Shown: positions 1-7,612 of the stretch, piece after piece
How positions within the stretch are numbered: position 1 is the stretch's first letter
Layout of the letters: each line of letters starts with the position of its first letter
Origin: Flavobacterium sp.
GTDB taxonomy: Bacteria > Bacteroidota > Bacteroidia > Flavobacteriales > Flavobacteriaceae
Assembly: GCF_021151785.1 (NCBI RefSeq)
Contig: NZ_JAGKWP010000016.1
Span: forward strand, 1 to 30,139
Direction of reading: 5' to 3'
Length of the DNA: 30,139 nt
Position numbers and translations under genes: made by a program
Notes under the pieces: model-generated
Databases searched by the model: none
The model's input: only the letters and a program-made list of their open reading frames with translations
Told to the model about the DNA's origin: nothing

Positions 1-5
1 AAATT

Positions 6-368
6 ATGTGGTTAACGATTAAAAATATTTTTACTAACAAGTGTCCAAATTGTACTAGAGGTCTTGTTTTTGCTGATAAAAGTTTTTATTTCAGTATGGG
101 TTTTCCTAAAATGAATAAAGCTTGTTCAAATTGTGGATTCACTTTTGAAAAAGAGCCAGGGTTTTTCTTTGGTGCTATGTTTGTCAGTTATGCTATAGGA
201 GTGGGAGAAGCATTGATTACTTATTTTTTAACTCGTCCTTTTTTTGAAAAAACGTTCGACTTAAAAATTTTCCCTATAATAATGGTCGTTTTACTTCTTT
301 TAACGGCCTTCAACATTAGACTGTCAAGAATGATTTGGATTTATATTTTCAAGAATTATAAAAGTTAG
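6..368 (+). CDS. DUF983 family zinc-ribbon-like membrane protein
   Basis: A 120-residue protein that fits the DUF983 family, whose function is not established. Two CxxC pairs, C13-P-N-C16 and C40-S-N-C43, sit in the N-terminal cytosolic part and look like a metal-binding ribbon. Two hydrophobic segments follow, at about residues 51-75 and 88-110, so it should be an inner-membrane protein with a short basic tail. The first ATG lies 5 bases from the window edge. It gives the expected N-terminus for the family, shortly before the first CxxC, so the gene appears complete, but its promoter is outside the window. The sugar kinase that follows has its own promoter, so co-transcription is not required. 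Family assignment is good; the biochemical role is unknown. Confidence 0.85.
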   Translation: MWLTIKNIFTNKCPNCTRGLVFADKSFYFSMGFPKMNKACSNCGFTFEKEPGFFFGAMFVSYAIGVGEALITYFLTRPFFEKTFDLKIFPIIMVVLLLLTAFNIRLSRMIWIYIFKNYKS

Positions 369-395
369 TGTTCTTCTATTTTGAGCTTTTAATTC

Positions 396-427
396 TTTGC
401 AACTCTGCAACTAAAGTAGTATCTTTG
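396..427 (+). promoter_or_regulatory. Promoter of the PfkB kinase gene
   Basis: A TTTG at 396-399 is followed after 20 bases by TATCTTTG at 420-427, matching the Bacteroidota primary sigma pattern TTTG-N19/20-TAnnTTTG. Transcription should start near 431-434, giving a leader of about 20 bases before the ATG at 451. Confidence 0.75.
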
Positions 428-450
428 CCGCCTATTTTAAAATAAAGTAA

Positions 451-1374
451 ATGAGCAAGTTATTAATTGTAGGAACGGTAGCTTTTGATGCTATAGAAAC
501 CCCTTTTGGAAAAACAGATAAAATTTTAGGTGGAGCAGGAACGTTTATTGGATTATCCGCTTCTTTCTTTAATGTGAAATCGGCTATTGTATCTGTTGTG
601 GGTGAAGATTTCCCTCAAGAATATTTAGATTTATTAACAAATAAAAATATTAATATCGATGGTATTGAAGTAGTTCCAGGTGGAAAAACATTTTTTTGGA
701 GTGGACGTTACCATAATGATATGAACTCTCGCGATACATTAGCTACAGAATTAAATGTATTAGCTGATTTTAAACCCGTAGTTCCATCAGAATTTCAAGA
801 TGCTGAAATTGTAATGTTAGGTAACTTACACCCATTAGTTCAATCAAGTGTATTGGATCAATTAACGGCTAAGCCTAAATTAGTGGTTTTAGATACGATG
901 AATTTTTGGATGGATTGTGCTTTGCCTGAATTACTAGATGTTATGAAGCGTGTTGATGTAATTACCATCAATGACGAAGAAGCACGTCAGTTATCTGGTG
1001 AGTATTCATTGGTTAAAGCTGCCGCTAAGATTCATACCATGGGACCTAAATATGTGGTAATCAAAAAAGGAGAGCATGGTGCTTTATTGTTCCATAATAA
1101 AGATGTGTTCTTTGCTCCAGCATTACCATTAGAGGAAGTGTTTGATCCAACAGGAGCAGGGGATACCTTCGCAGGAGGATTCTCTGGTTATATTGCACAA
1201 TCAGGAGATACTTCTTTTGAGAATATGAAAAACGCGATTATTCACGGTTCTAATTTAGCTTCATTCTGTGTAGAGAAGTTCGGAACAGAGCGAATGGTTG
1301 CTTTAGATAAAGAACAGGTCTTAAACCGCCTTCAACAGTTCAAGGCTTTAACACAATTTGAAATTACATTATAA
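451..1374 (+). CDS. PfkB-family carbohydrate/nucleoside kinase
   Basis: A 307-residue cytosolic kinase of the ribokinase/PfkB family, which phosphorylates a sugar or nucleoside hydroxyl with ATP. The first PfkB signature is the glycine-rich GGAGTF stretch near residue 28. The second is DPTGAGDTFAGGF at residues 232-244, where D238 of GAGD is the expected catalytic base and the preceding glycines form the anion hole. Length is normal for the family. It has its own promoter and ends at a strong hairpin terminator just before the amidophosphoribosyltransferase-like gene. Adjacency to a PRPP-using enzyme fits a role in ribose, nucleoside or related sugar metabolism, but that is only inference. 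The substrate cannot be read from sequence. Confidence 0.9.
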   Translation: MSKLLIVGTVAFDAIETPFGKTDKILGGAGTFIGLSASFFNVKSAIVSVVGEDFPQEYLDLLTNKNINIDGIEVVPGGKTFFWSGRYHNDMNSRDTLATELNVLADFKPVVPSEFQDAEIVMLGNLHPLVQSSVLDQLTAKPKLVVLDTMNFWMDCALPELLDVMKRVDVITINDEEARQLSGEYSLVKAAAKIHTMGPKYVVIKKGEHGALLFHNKDVFFAPALPLEEVFDPTGAGDTFAGGFSGYIAQSGDTSFENMKNAIIHGSNLASFCVEKFGTERMVALDKEQVLNRLQQFKALTQFEITL

Positions 1375-1379
1375 AATAC

Positions 1380-1403
1380 GCCCCGATTTATCGGGGCTTT
1401 TTT
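1380..1403 (+). terminator. Rho-independent terminator after the PfkB kinase
   Basis: A 7-bp stem GCCCCGA/TCGGGGC closed by a TTTA loop (1380-1397) is followed by six T. It begins 6 bases after the kinase stop. Its T-tract runs directly into the -7 box of the next gene. Confidence 0.85.
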
Positions 1404-1404
1404 G

Positions 1405-1412
1405 TACTTTTG
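1405..1412 (+). promoter_or_regulatory. -7 box for the purF-like gene
   Basis: TACTTTTG matches TAnnTTTG and directly abuts the T-tract of the preceding terminator. No TTTG is present at the expected -33 distance, which lies in the terminator stem. The predicted transcript start near 1416-1419 leaves a leader of about 33 bases before the ATG at 1451 and excludes upstream in-frame starts. Confidence 0.5.
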
Positions 1413-1450
1413 CATTACACAATAACTACAACAAACAACACACTACAACA

Positions 1451-3349
1451 ATGAGCGACGCTATTAAACACGAATGTGGAATTGCTTTATTACGATTATT
1501 AAAACCTTTAGAATACTATAAGGAAAAATACGGAACCGCTTTTTATGGAGTACAAAAAATGTACTTATTAATGGAAAAGCAACACAATAGAGGGCAAGAT
1601 GGTGCAGGTTTTGCTAGCATCAAAATGGATGTAAAGCCAGGAGAACGTTATATCAGTCGTGTGCGTTCAAATCAATCTCAACCCATACAAGATGTCTTTG
1701 CTCAAATTAATCAACGTATTAACGAAGAGTTGATTAAACATCCTGAATACCAAGATGATGTTGCACTTCAAAAAGCAAACATTCCTTATATTGGAGAGTT
1801 ATTCTTGGGCCATGTACGCTATGGAACTTTTGGTAAGAATAGCATCGAGAGTGTTCATCCTTTTCTTCGTCAAAATAATTGGATGCACCGCAATTTAATT
1901 GTGGCAGGAAACTTCAATATGACCAATGTTAAAGAATTGTTTCAAGATTTAGTTGAAGTAGGGCAACATCCAAAAGAAATGGCAGATACGGTAACTGTCA
2001 TGGAAAAAATTGGACATTTTCTAGACGATGAAGTCACTAATTTATATTTAGAATGTAAGAATGAAGGACTTTCAAAGCAAGAAGCTTCTCCTATTATTGC
2101 TCAACGATTAAATATTGCTCGTATTTTAAAAAGAGCGTCTAAAAATTGGGATGGAGGTTATGCTATGGCCGGATTATTAGGTCATGGGGATGCTTTTGTG
2201 GTTCGTGATCCAGCGGGAATTCGTCCAGCTTATTATTATCAAGATGATGAAATTGTTGTAGTGGCATCTGAACGACCAGTAATTCAAACAGTATTTAATG
2301 TCTCTTTTGAAAGCGTTAAAGAACTAGAGGCGGGTGATGCTATCATTGTTAAGAAAAATGGACAAGTTTCTTTTGAGAATATTAGAGAAAGCTTAACTAA
2401 AAAGGCTTGTTCTTTTGAGCGTATTTATTTTTCAAGAGGAAGTGACGCTGAAATTTATCAGGAGCGAAAAGATTTAGGAAGATTTATTTTTCCTAGTGTT
2501 TTAAAAGAAATAGATAATGATATTTTAAACACGGTTTTCTCCTACATTCCAAATACTGCTGAAACTTCATTTTATGGTTTATCAGAAGCAGCACAAAAAT
2601 ATTTAGATGAGCAGAAGGTAAAAACTATTATTAAGCAAAGAAATGTTTTAGATGAAGCTGGTTTAAATGCTATTTTGGCTGAAAAAGTGCGTACTGAAAA
2701 AATAGCTATTAAGGATGTTAAACTGCGAACATTTATTACGGAAGACAGTAGTAGAGATGATTTAGTTTCTCATGTTTATGATGTTACGTATGGAGTGGTG
2801 AAGCCAACAGATAATTTAGTAATTATTGATGATAGTATTGTTCGTGGAACGACTTTGAAAAAAAGTATTATAAAGATTTTAGATCGTTTGCAACCAAAGA
2901 AAATTGTTATTGTTTCTTCAGCACCTCAAATTCGTTATCCTGATTGTTATGGAATAGATATGAGTACGCTTGATGGGTTCATTGCGTTTAGAGCCGCTTT
3001 AGAGCTATTAAAGGAAACCAATCAATACCACATTGTTGATGAGGTTTATGCTAAAGCAAAAGCTCAGCAAGGCGCCAAAGATATCGAGATTGTGAATTAT
3101 GTAAAAGCCATTTATGCTCCTTTTACAGACGAACAAATTTCAGATAAAATGGCGCAAATGTTAACCTCCAAAGAAATTAAATCGGATATCAAGATTATTT
3201 TTCAAAAAGTTGAAGATTTACATAAGGCATGTCCAAAGAATTTAGGAGATTGGTATTTTACAGGAGATTATCCTACACCTGGAGGTAATCGAGTTGTTAA
3301 TACAGCATTTATAAACTTTTATGAAGGAAATGACACAAGAGCTTATTGA
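1451..3349 (+). CDS. purF: Amidophosphoribosyltransferase-like protein, long Bacteroidota form
   Basis: A 632-residue class II glutamine amidotransferase fused to a phosphoribosyltransferase domain. The expected reaction is PurF-like, transfer of glutamine-derived ammonia to PRPP to give 5-phosphoribosylamine, the first step of purine synthesis. The nucleophile is C9 in HECGIALL, after an 8-residue leader. An N-terminal Cys is needed, so the leader is probably removed, as in Bacillus-type PurF. RGQDGAGF (near residue 50) and GHVRYGTFG (near 118) are glutaminase-domain motifs. VIIDDSIVRGTTL near residue 457 is the PRPP loop. The protein is longer than ordinary PurF (about 470-510 residues), with extra sequence in the glutaminase half and at the C-terminus. 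A second, standard PurF may exist elsewhere in the genome, making this a paralogue; the symbol is therefore tentative. The start at 1451 is chosen because an in-frame ATG at 1358 lies inside the upstream kinase gene and would force translation through the terminator. Confidence 0.8.
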   Translation: MSDAIKHECGIALLRLLKPLEYYKEKYGTAFYGVQKMYLLMEKQHNRGQDGAGFASIKMDVKPGERYISRVRSNQSQPIQDVFAQINQRINEELIKHPEYQDDVALQKANIPYIGELFLGHVRYGTFGKNSIESVHPFLRQNNWMHRNLIVAGNFNMTNVKELFQDLVEVGQHPKEMADTVTVMEKIGHFLDDEVTNLYLECKNEGLSKQEASPIIAQRLNIARILKRASKNWDGGYAMAGLLGHGDAFVVRDPAGIRPAYYYQDDEIVVVASERPVIQTVFNVSFESVKELEAGDAIIVKKNGQVSFENIRESLTKKACSFERIYFSRGSDAEIYQERKDLGRFIFPSVLKEIDNDILNTVFSYIPNTAETSFYGLSEAAQKYLDEQKVKTIIKQRNVLDEAGLNAILAEKVRTEKIAIKDVKLRTFITEDSSRDDLVSHVYDVTYGVVKPTDNLVIIDDSIVRGTTLKKSIIKILDRLQPKKIVIVSSAPQIRYPDCYGIDMSTLDGFIAFRAALELLKETNQYHIVDEVYAKAKAQQGAKDIEIVNYVKAIYAPFTDEQISDKMAQMLTSKEIKSDIKIIFQKVEDLHKACPKNLGDWYFTGDYPTPGGNRVVNTAFINFYEGNDTRAY

Positions 3350-3353
3350 TTTG

Positions 3354-3505
3354 TTGCAATTCAACGATTATTTTGGTAAAACATCAATTTTTTAACATTT
3401 TTTGAAAAAACAGTTATACTTTAGTTCTACCAGAAAATTAGTAGGTTAAGTTTTATGGTAGATTTGGGGCAAAAAGGGTGAGCGTAAGTTCACCTTTTTT
3501 ATTAT
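3354..3505 (+). repeat. Tandem ~152-bp direct repeat, copy 1
   Basis: Aligns without gaps to 3530-3681 (offset 176). By eye there are 14 mismatches in 152 positions. Twelve are in the first 74 bases and only two in the last 78, so the downstream half, which contains the small-RNA candidate, is the conserved part. It starts 5 bases after the purF-like stop codon. Confidence 0.9.
3428..3500 (+). ncRNA. Candidate structured small RNA, copy 1
   Basis: The first hairpin spans 3428-3460: TACCA/TGGTA, a G-A mismatch, then AAAATTA paired with TAA-(G bulge)-TTTT around a 6-base loop GTAGGT. A 10-base single-stranded linker, GATTTGGGGC, follows. The second hairpin (3471-3500) has a 13-bp stem with two G-U pairs and a GTAA (GNRA) tetraloop, and ends in six T like an intrinsic terminator. 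Upstream, TACTTTAG (3417-3424) is a near match to a -7 box placed to start transcription close to 3428. No reading frame or start codon of note is present. It could be a trans-acting small RNA or a 3'-end product of the purF-like mRNA. I know of Flavobacteriia RNA families such as Flavo-1 but cannot match this to one by memory. Confidence 0.55.
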
Positions 3506-3529
3506 GTTAAAGTTATAAACTACCTTTTT

Positions 3530-3681
3530 TTGCAGTTCAACGATTTTTTTTGTTACACATCAATTTTTTAACATTTTTTGAGATAACAGTCATATATTAG
3601 TGATACCAGAAAATTAGTAGGTTAAGTTTTATGGTAGATTTGGGGCAAAAAGGGTGGGCGTGAGTTCACCTTTTTTATTAT
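3530..3681 (+). repeat. Tandem ~152-bp direct repeat, copy 2
   Basis: Second unit of the duplication at 3354-3505, separated from it by a 24-base spacer (3506-3529). The 3' 78 bases differ from copy 1 at only two positions, both structure-preserving in the predicted RNA. Confidence 0.9.
3604..3676 (+). ncRNA. Candidate structured small RNA, copy 2
   Basis: Same two-hairpin architecture as copy 1: TACCA...TGGTA stem-loop at 3604-3636, an identical 10-base linker, and a 13-bp terminator-like stem at 3647-3676. Relative to copy 1, one stem pair changes from A-U to G-U and the tetraloop changes from GTAA to GTGA, both GNRA. TATATTAG at 3593-3600 occupies the same -7-like position as TACTTTAG in copy 1. 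Confidence 0.55.
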
Positions 3682-3702
3682 TTATCTAGTTAATTTGAAA
3701 AT

Positions 3703-3736
3703 AAAAAACCACGTTTTATTTTAAACGTGGTTTTTT
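3703..3736. terminator. Bidirectional terminator between the RNA repeats and tyrS
   Basis: A perfect 14-bp stem (AAAAAACCACGTTT at 3703-3716 against 3723-3736) with a 6-base loop has an A-tract on the left and a T-tract on the right. It therefore works as an intrinsic terminator for both strands. It sits 20 bases beyond the tyrS stop codon. Confidence 0.9.
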
Positions 3737-3755
3737 ATGTTTGTAAACTTAATCT

Positions 3756-5060
3756 TTATACTGCTTTTAATAAGTAATAGTTCTTTTTCCCTTTTTGAAG
3801 TAAAACATATTTACCATTTATTAAGTCTGTACAAGTAATTAAGTAGTCTTCCTTAACTTTTGCTTTATTTACAGAAACTGCATTTTCTTTCAATGCTCTT
3901 CTAGTTTCATTTCCTGAGGCTAAAAATTCGTTCTTTACAAATGCGTCTACAATTGAATAACCTGCTTCAATTTCATTTAATGCAATTTCGGCTTGAGGGA
4001 CACCTTCAAAAACAGCTAAAAAAGTTTGCTCATTTAAAGATTTTAGGTCTTCAGCGGATGAATTTCCGAATAAAATATTTGATGCTTTAATAGCATTTTC
4101 TAATTCCTCTTTACCATGAATCATGGTTGTTAATTCCTCTGCTAGTTTCTTTTGTAATAAGCGAGTGTGAGGCGCTTCTTGATGTTGTGCTATTAAATTT
4201 TCAATTTCTTCTTTTTCTAAAAAGGTGAATATTTTAATGTATTTTTCTGCATCAACATCGGTCGTATTTAACCAAAATTGGTAAAATTCATAGGCAGAAG
4301 TTTTATCTCCATCTAACCAAATATTTCCTTTTTCAGATTTACCAAATTTTGAACCATCTGCTTTTGTAATTAAAGGACAAGTCATAGCATAAGCTTTTCC
4401 TTCATCCTCCGTATCAACACTCATTCTTCTTATCAATTCAGTACCAGTAGTAATATTTCCCCATTGGTCACTTCCACCCATTTGCAACAAACAATTATGG
4501 TTTTTGTATAAATGGTAGAAATCATATCCTTGAATCAATTGGTAAGTAAATTCAGTGAAACTCATCCCTTCTCCTGCTTCTCCTGTTAAACGCTTTTTAA
4601 CAGAATCTTTACTCATCATGTAGTTTACAGTGATTCTTTTGCCTACATCACGAGCAAAATTGATAAAAGAAAAATCTTTCATCCAATCATAATTGTTTAC
4701 TAAAACAGGTGCTTGTGCATCAGTAGCATCGAAATCTAAAAAACGAGATAATACTCTTTTGATTCCTTCCACATTTTTTGCTAATGTAGCTTCATCTAAT
4801 AAATTTCTTTCATTAGATTTTCCTGAAGGATCACCTATCATTCCTGTTGCACCTCCCACTAAAGCATAAGGCTTGTGGCCAAATCTTCTTAAGTGCATTA
4901 AAATAATAATAGGTACTAAACTTCCAATGTGTAATGAATCTGAAGTTGGATCAAATCCAATATAGGCCGAAGTAGGTTCTTTTAACAATTGCTCTTCCGT
5001 TCCAGGCATGATGTCATGAACCAGCCCTCTCCATTGTAATTCGGCTACTAAATTTTTCAT
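3756..5060 (-). CDS. tyrS: Tyrosyl-tRNA synthetase
   Basis: A 434-residue class I aminoacyl-tRNA synthetase that charges tRNA-Tyr with tyrosine in the cytosol. The HIGH-type motif is H44-I-G-S in FDPTSDSLHIGSL. The QMGGSDQWGNIT segment forms part of the tyrosine pocket. The KMSKS-type motif reads KFGKS near residue 237. A C-terminal S4-like RNA-binding domain spans about residues 355-434 (RRALKENAVSVN... region). Length is normal for bacterial TyrRS. It is the last gene of an operon with the MMPL transporter: the transporter stop is one base before this ATG, so the two are probably translationally coupled. No T-box or other leader is visible. Confidence 0.97.
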   Translation of the reverse strand: MKNLVAELQWRGLVHDIMPGTEEQLLKEPTSAYIGFDPTSDSLHIGSLVPIIILMHLRRFGHKPYALVGGATGMIGDPSGKSNERNLLDEATLAKNVEGIKRVLSRFLDFDATDAQAPVLVNNYDWMKDFSFINFARDVGKRITVNYMMSKDSVKKRLTGEAGEGMSFTEFTYQLIQGYDFYHLYKNHNCLLQMGGSDQWGNITTGTELIRRMSVDTEDEGKAYAMTCPLITKADGSKFGKSEKGNIWLDGDKTSAYEFYQFWLNTTDVDAEKYIKIFTFLEKEEIENLIAQHQEAPHTRLLQKKLAEELTTMIHGKEELENAIKASNILFGNSSAEDLKSLNEQTFLAVFEGVPQAEIALNEIEAGYSIVDAFVKNEFLASGNETRRALKENAVSVNKAKVKEDYLITCTDLINGKYVLLQKGKKNYYLLKAV

Positions 5061-5061
5061 T

Positions 5062-7497
5062 TTAATCTTGTTTATTTTTTTGTTCTATTTCTTCTTCTAT
5101 TTCATCGTCAGATACTACAATGTCTAACGTTGGTTCTTTCATTTCTTGTTGGTTTGCCAGAGTTCGATTTAAAGAAAGTACTAAGCTAGGTAATAAAATT
5201 AAATTAGTAAGCATTCCAAACAATAAAGTGATGGAAACTAAACCTCCTAAAGCTACTGTTCCTCCAAAATCTGACAACGTAAATACAAAAAATCCACATA
5301 ATAAAACTATAGAAGTGTAGAACATACTTGGTCCTTCTTCTTCTAATGTTTTGAAAATAGATTTCTTAATTTTCCAATTGTTTATTTTTAATTCCTGTCT
5401 ATATTGTGCTAGGAATCTAATGGTGTCATCAACTGATAATCCAAAGGCAATTCCAAATACCAAAATGGTTGACGGTTTGATAGGAATGTTTAAATATCCC
5501 ATTAATCCTGCCGTACATAAAAGTGGTAACAAGTTTGGAATGAGTGCAACAAAAATCATTTTAACAGATCGGAATAAAAAGAAGATTAATCCAGCTGTTA
5601 ATAATACAGCAAAAATTAACGATTCAATTAAATTGTCCAATAAATAACTGGTTCCTTTTTGGAATAAAAGGGCTTTACCAGTAATAGCAACCGTATAGCG
5701 GTCTTCTGGGAAGAGTTCTTTTATTTTTTCATTTAATTTTTTCTCGACTTCTACCATTTCATCTGTGCCAACTTCTTTCATAAAAGTAGAAATACGAGCG
5801 TATCGACCTGTTTTATCCACATAGCTTTTTAATGGATTTTCTTTGCCATCTTTTGCAGAATTTTTTAAGTAAGGTAATATGAAAGCTTGTTCTTGAGAAT
5901 TAGGCAACTCATAAAATTCTGGATTCCCGTTGTAATAAGCTTGTTTAGCATATTTGACTAAGTTGACAATAGAAACAGGTTTTGATAATTGCGGAATTTC
6001 TTCAATTTCTTTTTGCAATTCATCCATTTTCTTTAACGTAGACATTTTCATCACGCCTTTTTTGCGTTTTGTATCAATCATAATTTCTACGGGAAGTACA
6101 CCATTAAATTCTTTTTCAAAAAAGCGAATATCTTCAAAGAAAGGTTGGTTTTTAGGCATGTCTTCCAAAACACTACCTGATATTTTCATTTTGTAAACAC
6201 CTATGATTCCTGCAATTAAGAGCGTTAAAGCAACGGCATAAACACGAACATTGTGGAATTTAACTTGGTTGATGATCCAATTTCTGAATCCAACTAAATA
6301 ACTTCTTTCCAAATGCTCTAAGTGTTTGTCTTTAGGAATAGGTAAAAAACTAAAGAAAATTGGAATTACAAACAAACTCAATATAAACAATGCCATAATG
6401 TTTAATGAGGTTACTACTCCAAACTCGGATAACAATTGGTTGTTAGTTATAATAAATGTCGCAAATCCAACAGCAGTTGTAACATTTGTTATGAATGTAG
6501 CTGTTCCTACTTTGGTTAAAACACGCTGTAATGCTTTAGCTCTATTGCCATGTGCTCTGGCTTCCTGATGATATTTGTTGGTTAGGAAAATACAGTTTGG
6601 AATTCCAATAATAACTATTAAAGAAGGAACTAAAGCGGTTAATACTGTAATTTCATAACGCAATAATCCTAACAAACCAAAAGACCACATTACACCAATA
6701 ATTACCACAAAAATTGCCATTAAAGTGGTTCTGAATGATCGGAAAAAGAAATAGAAAATCAGTGAGGTAACCAATAAGGTTGCCCCAATAAACAATCCAA
6801 TTTCACTAATAATAGCAGTAGCATTTAAGGTTCGAATATAAGGCATACCCGAAACTCGAATGTCAACGTTGGTTTTATCTTTAAACTTTTTGATCTCAGG
6901 AATTAATTTTTCTAGTACAAAATCTTTCCTAATTTTAGTATTAACGATGTTTTTGTTCAAGTAGATAACACTTCTAACAACGCCACTTTTTTTATTGAAT
7001 AACAAACTTTCATAAAAAGGAAGGTCGTTTATGAGTTCTTTTCTTTTGTCTTGTAAATAATTAACTTCGTTTAATTTGTTTTGATCGATGAAGGGTTTTA
7101 ATTCAAATGCTTGTGTAGCATCATTTTTAACTAGTTGTTTCAATTCTTTGAATGAAATGACAAAATCAACTTCTTTTTTGTTTTGTTGAATGTTTTGCAT
7201 CATTTCGCTCCAAGCCTTGAAATTTTCGGGTTTGAAAACTTCATCACTTTTTACTGCAAACACAATTAAATTTGCCTCTTCACCAAACTTCTTTAAAAAA
7301 TTAGTGTAAGCAATGTTGTCTTTATGATCGTCAGGTAGTAAATTAGCTTCAGTTTGAGTAAAGCGAATATATTTCCATTGCATTCCCATAAATACAGTGA
7401 ATGCTGCAATCATTAAAATGACTAATAATCTATTTCTGAGTAAAAATCGTGATATTAAAATCCAAAAACTGGTTGATAACCATTTCTTCATTTCCAA
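5062..7497 (-). CDS. MMPL/RND-superfamily transporter
   Basis: An 811-residue inner-membrane protein with the duplicated RND layout. There is a membrane segment near residues 20-40, a large periplasmic loop to about 225, then a cluster of about five helices (225-395). The arrangement repeats: a helix near 415-435, a loop to about 640, and a cluster to about 780. The tail is strongly acidic (SDDEIEEEIEQ). Motifs such as GLSVDDTIRFLAQYRQE in the second half fit the MMPL/HAE3 group, which moves hydrophobic molecules (lipids, hopanoids) using proton flow. No periplasmic adaptor or outer-membrane channel gene is adjacent, which argues against a tripartite drug pump. MEMKK offers two start Met codons (7497 or 7491). 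The substrate is unknown. Confidence 0.85.
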   Translation of the reverse strand: MEMKKWLSTSFWILISRFLLRNRLLVILMIAAFTVFMGMQWKYIRFTQTEANLLPDDHKDNIAYTNFLKKFGEEANLIVFAVKSDEVFKPENFKAWSEMMQNIQQNKKEVDFVISFKELKQLVKNDATQAFELKPFIDQNKLNEVNYLQDKRKELINDLPFYESLLFNKKSGVVRSVIYLNKNIVNTKIRKDFVLEKLIPEIKKFKDKTNVDIRVSGMPYIRTLNATAIISEIGLFIGATLLVTSLIFYFFFRSFRTTLMAIFVVIIGVMWSFGLLGLLRYEITVLTALVPSLIVIIGIPNCIFLTNKYHQEARAHGNRAKALQRVLTKVGTATFITNVTTAVGFATFIITNNQLLSEFGVVTSLNIMALFILSLFVIPIFFSFLPIPKDKHLEHLERSYLVGFRNWIINQVKFHNVRVYAVALTLLIAGIIGVYKMKISGSVLEDMPKNQPFFEDIRFFEKEFNGVLPVEIMIDTKRKKGVMKMSTLKKMDELQKEIEEIPQLSKPVSIVNLVKYAKQAYYNGNPEFYELPNSQEQAFILPYLKNSAKDGKENPLKSYVDKTGRYARISTFMKEVGTDEMVEVEKKLNEKIKELFPEDRYTVAITGKALLFQKGTSYLLDNLIESLIFAVLLTAGLIFFLFRSVKMIFVALIPNLLPLLCTAGLMGYLNIPIKPSTILVFGIAFGLSVDDTIRFLAQYRQELKINNWKIKKSIFKTLEEEGPSMFYTSIVLLCGFFVFTLSDFGGTVALGGLVSITLLFGMLTNLILLPSLVLSLNRTLANQQEMKEPTLDIVVSDDEIEEEIEQKNKQD

Positions 7498-7543
7498 GCA
7501 TTTAATTCTTTTATCTCGGATAAAAGTGTTAAAAAATAAGGTG

Positions 7544-7551
7544 CAAAGATA
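7544..7551 (-). promoter_or_regulatory. -7 box for the MMPL-tyrS operon
   Basis: On the minus strand this reads TATCTTTG followed by C, the most typical Bacteroidota -7 form. The transcript should start near 7540, about 40 bases before the ATG. No clear TTTG is seen at -33. Confidence 0.55.
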
Positions 7552-7612
7552 CTAATAAATGTTCTATAATCACTTAATTTTCTTCTATTAGCAATGAATA
7601 AATAGGATATGA

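Noticed and set aside
1358..1450. In-frame N-terminal extension of the purF-like protein
   Set aside because: It begins inside the PfkB coding region and runs through an intrinsic terminator and a -7 box; MSDAIKHECG at 1451 is the family-like start.
5120..6568. Several plus-strand frames of 66-98 codons opposite the MMPL gene
   Set aside because: All lie antisense to a well-supported transporter and show no family features or promoters.
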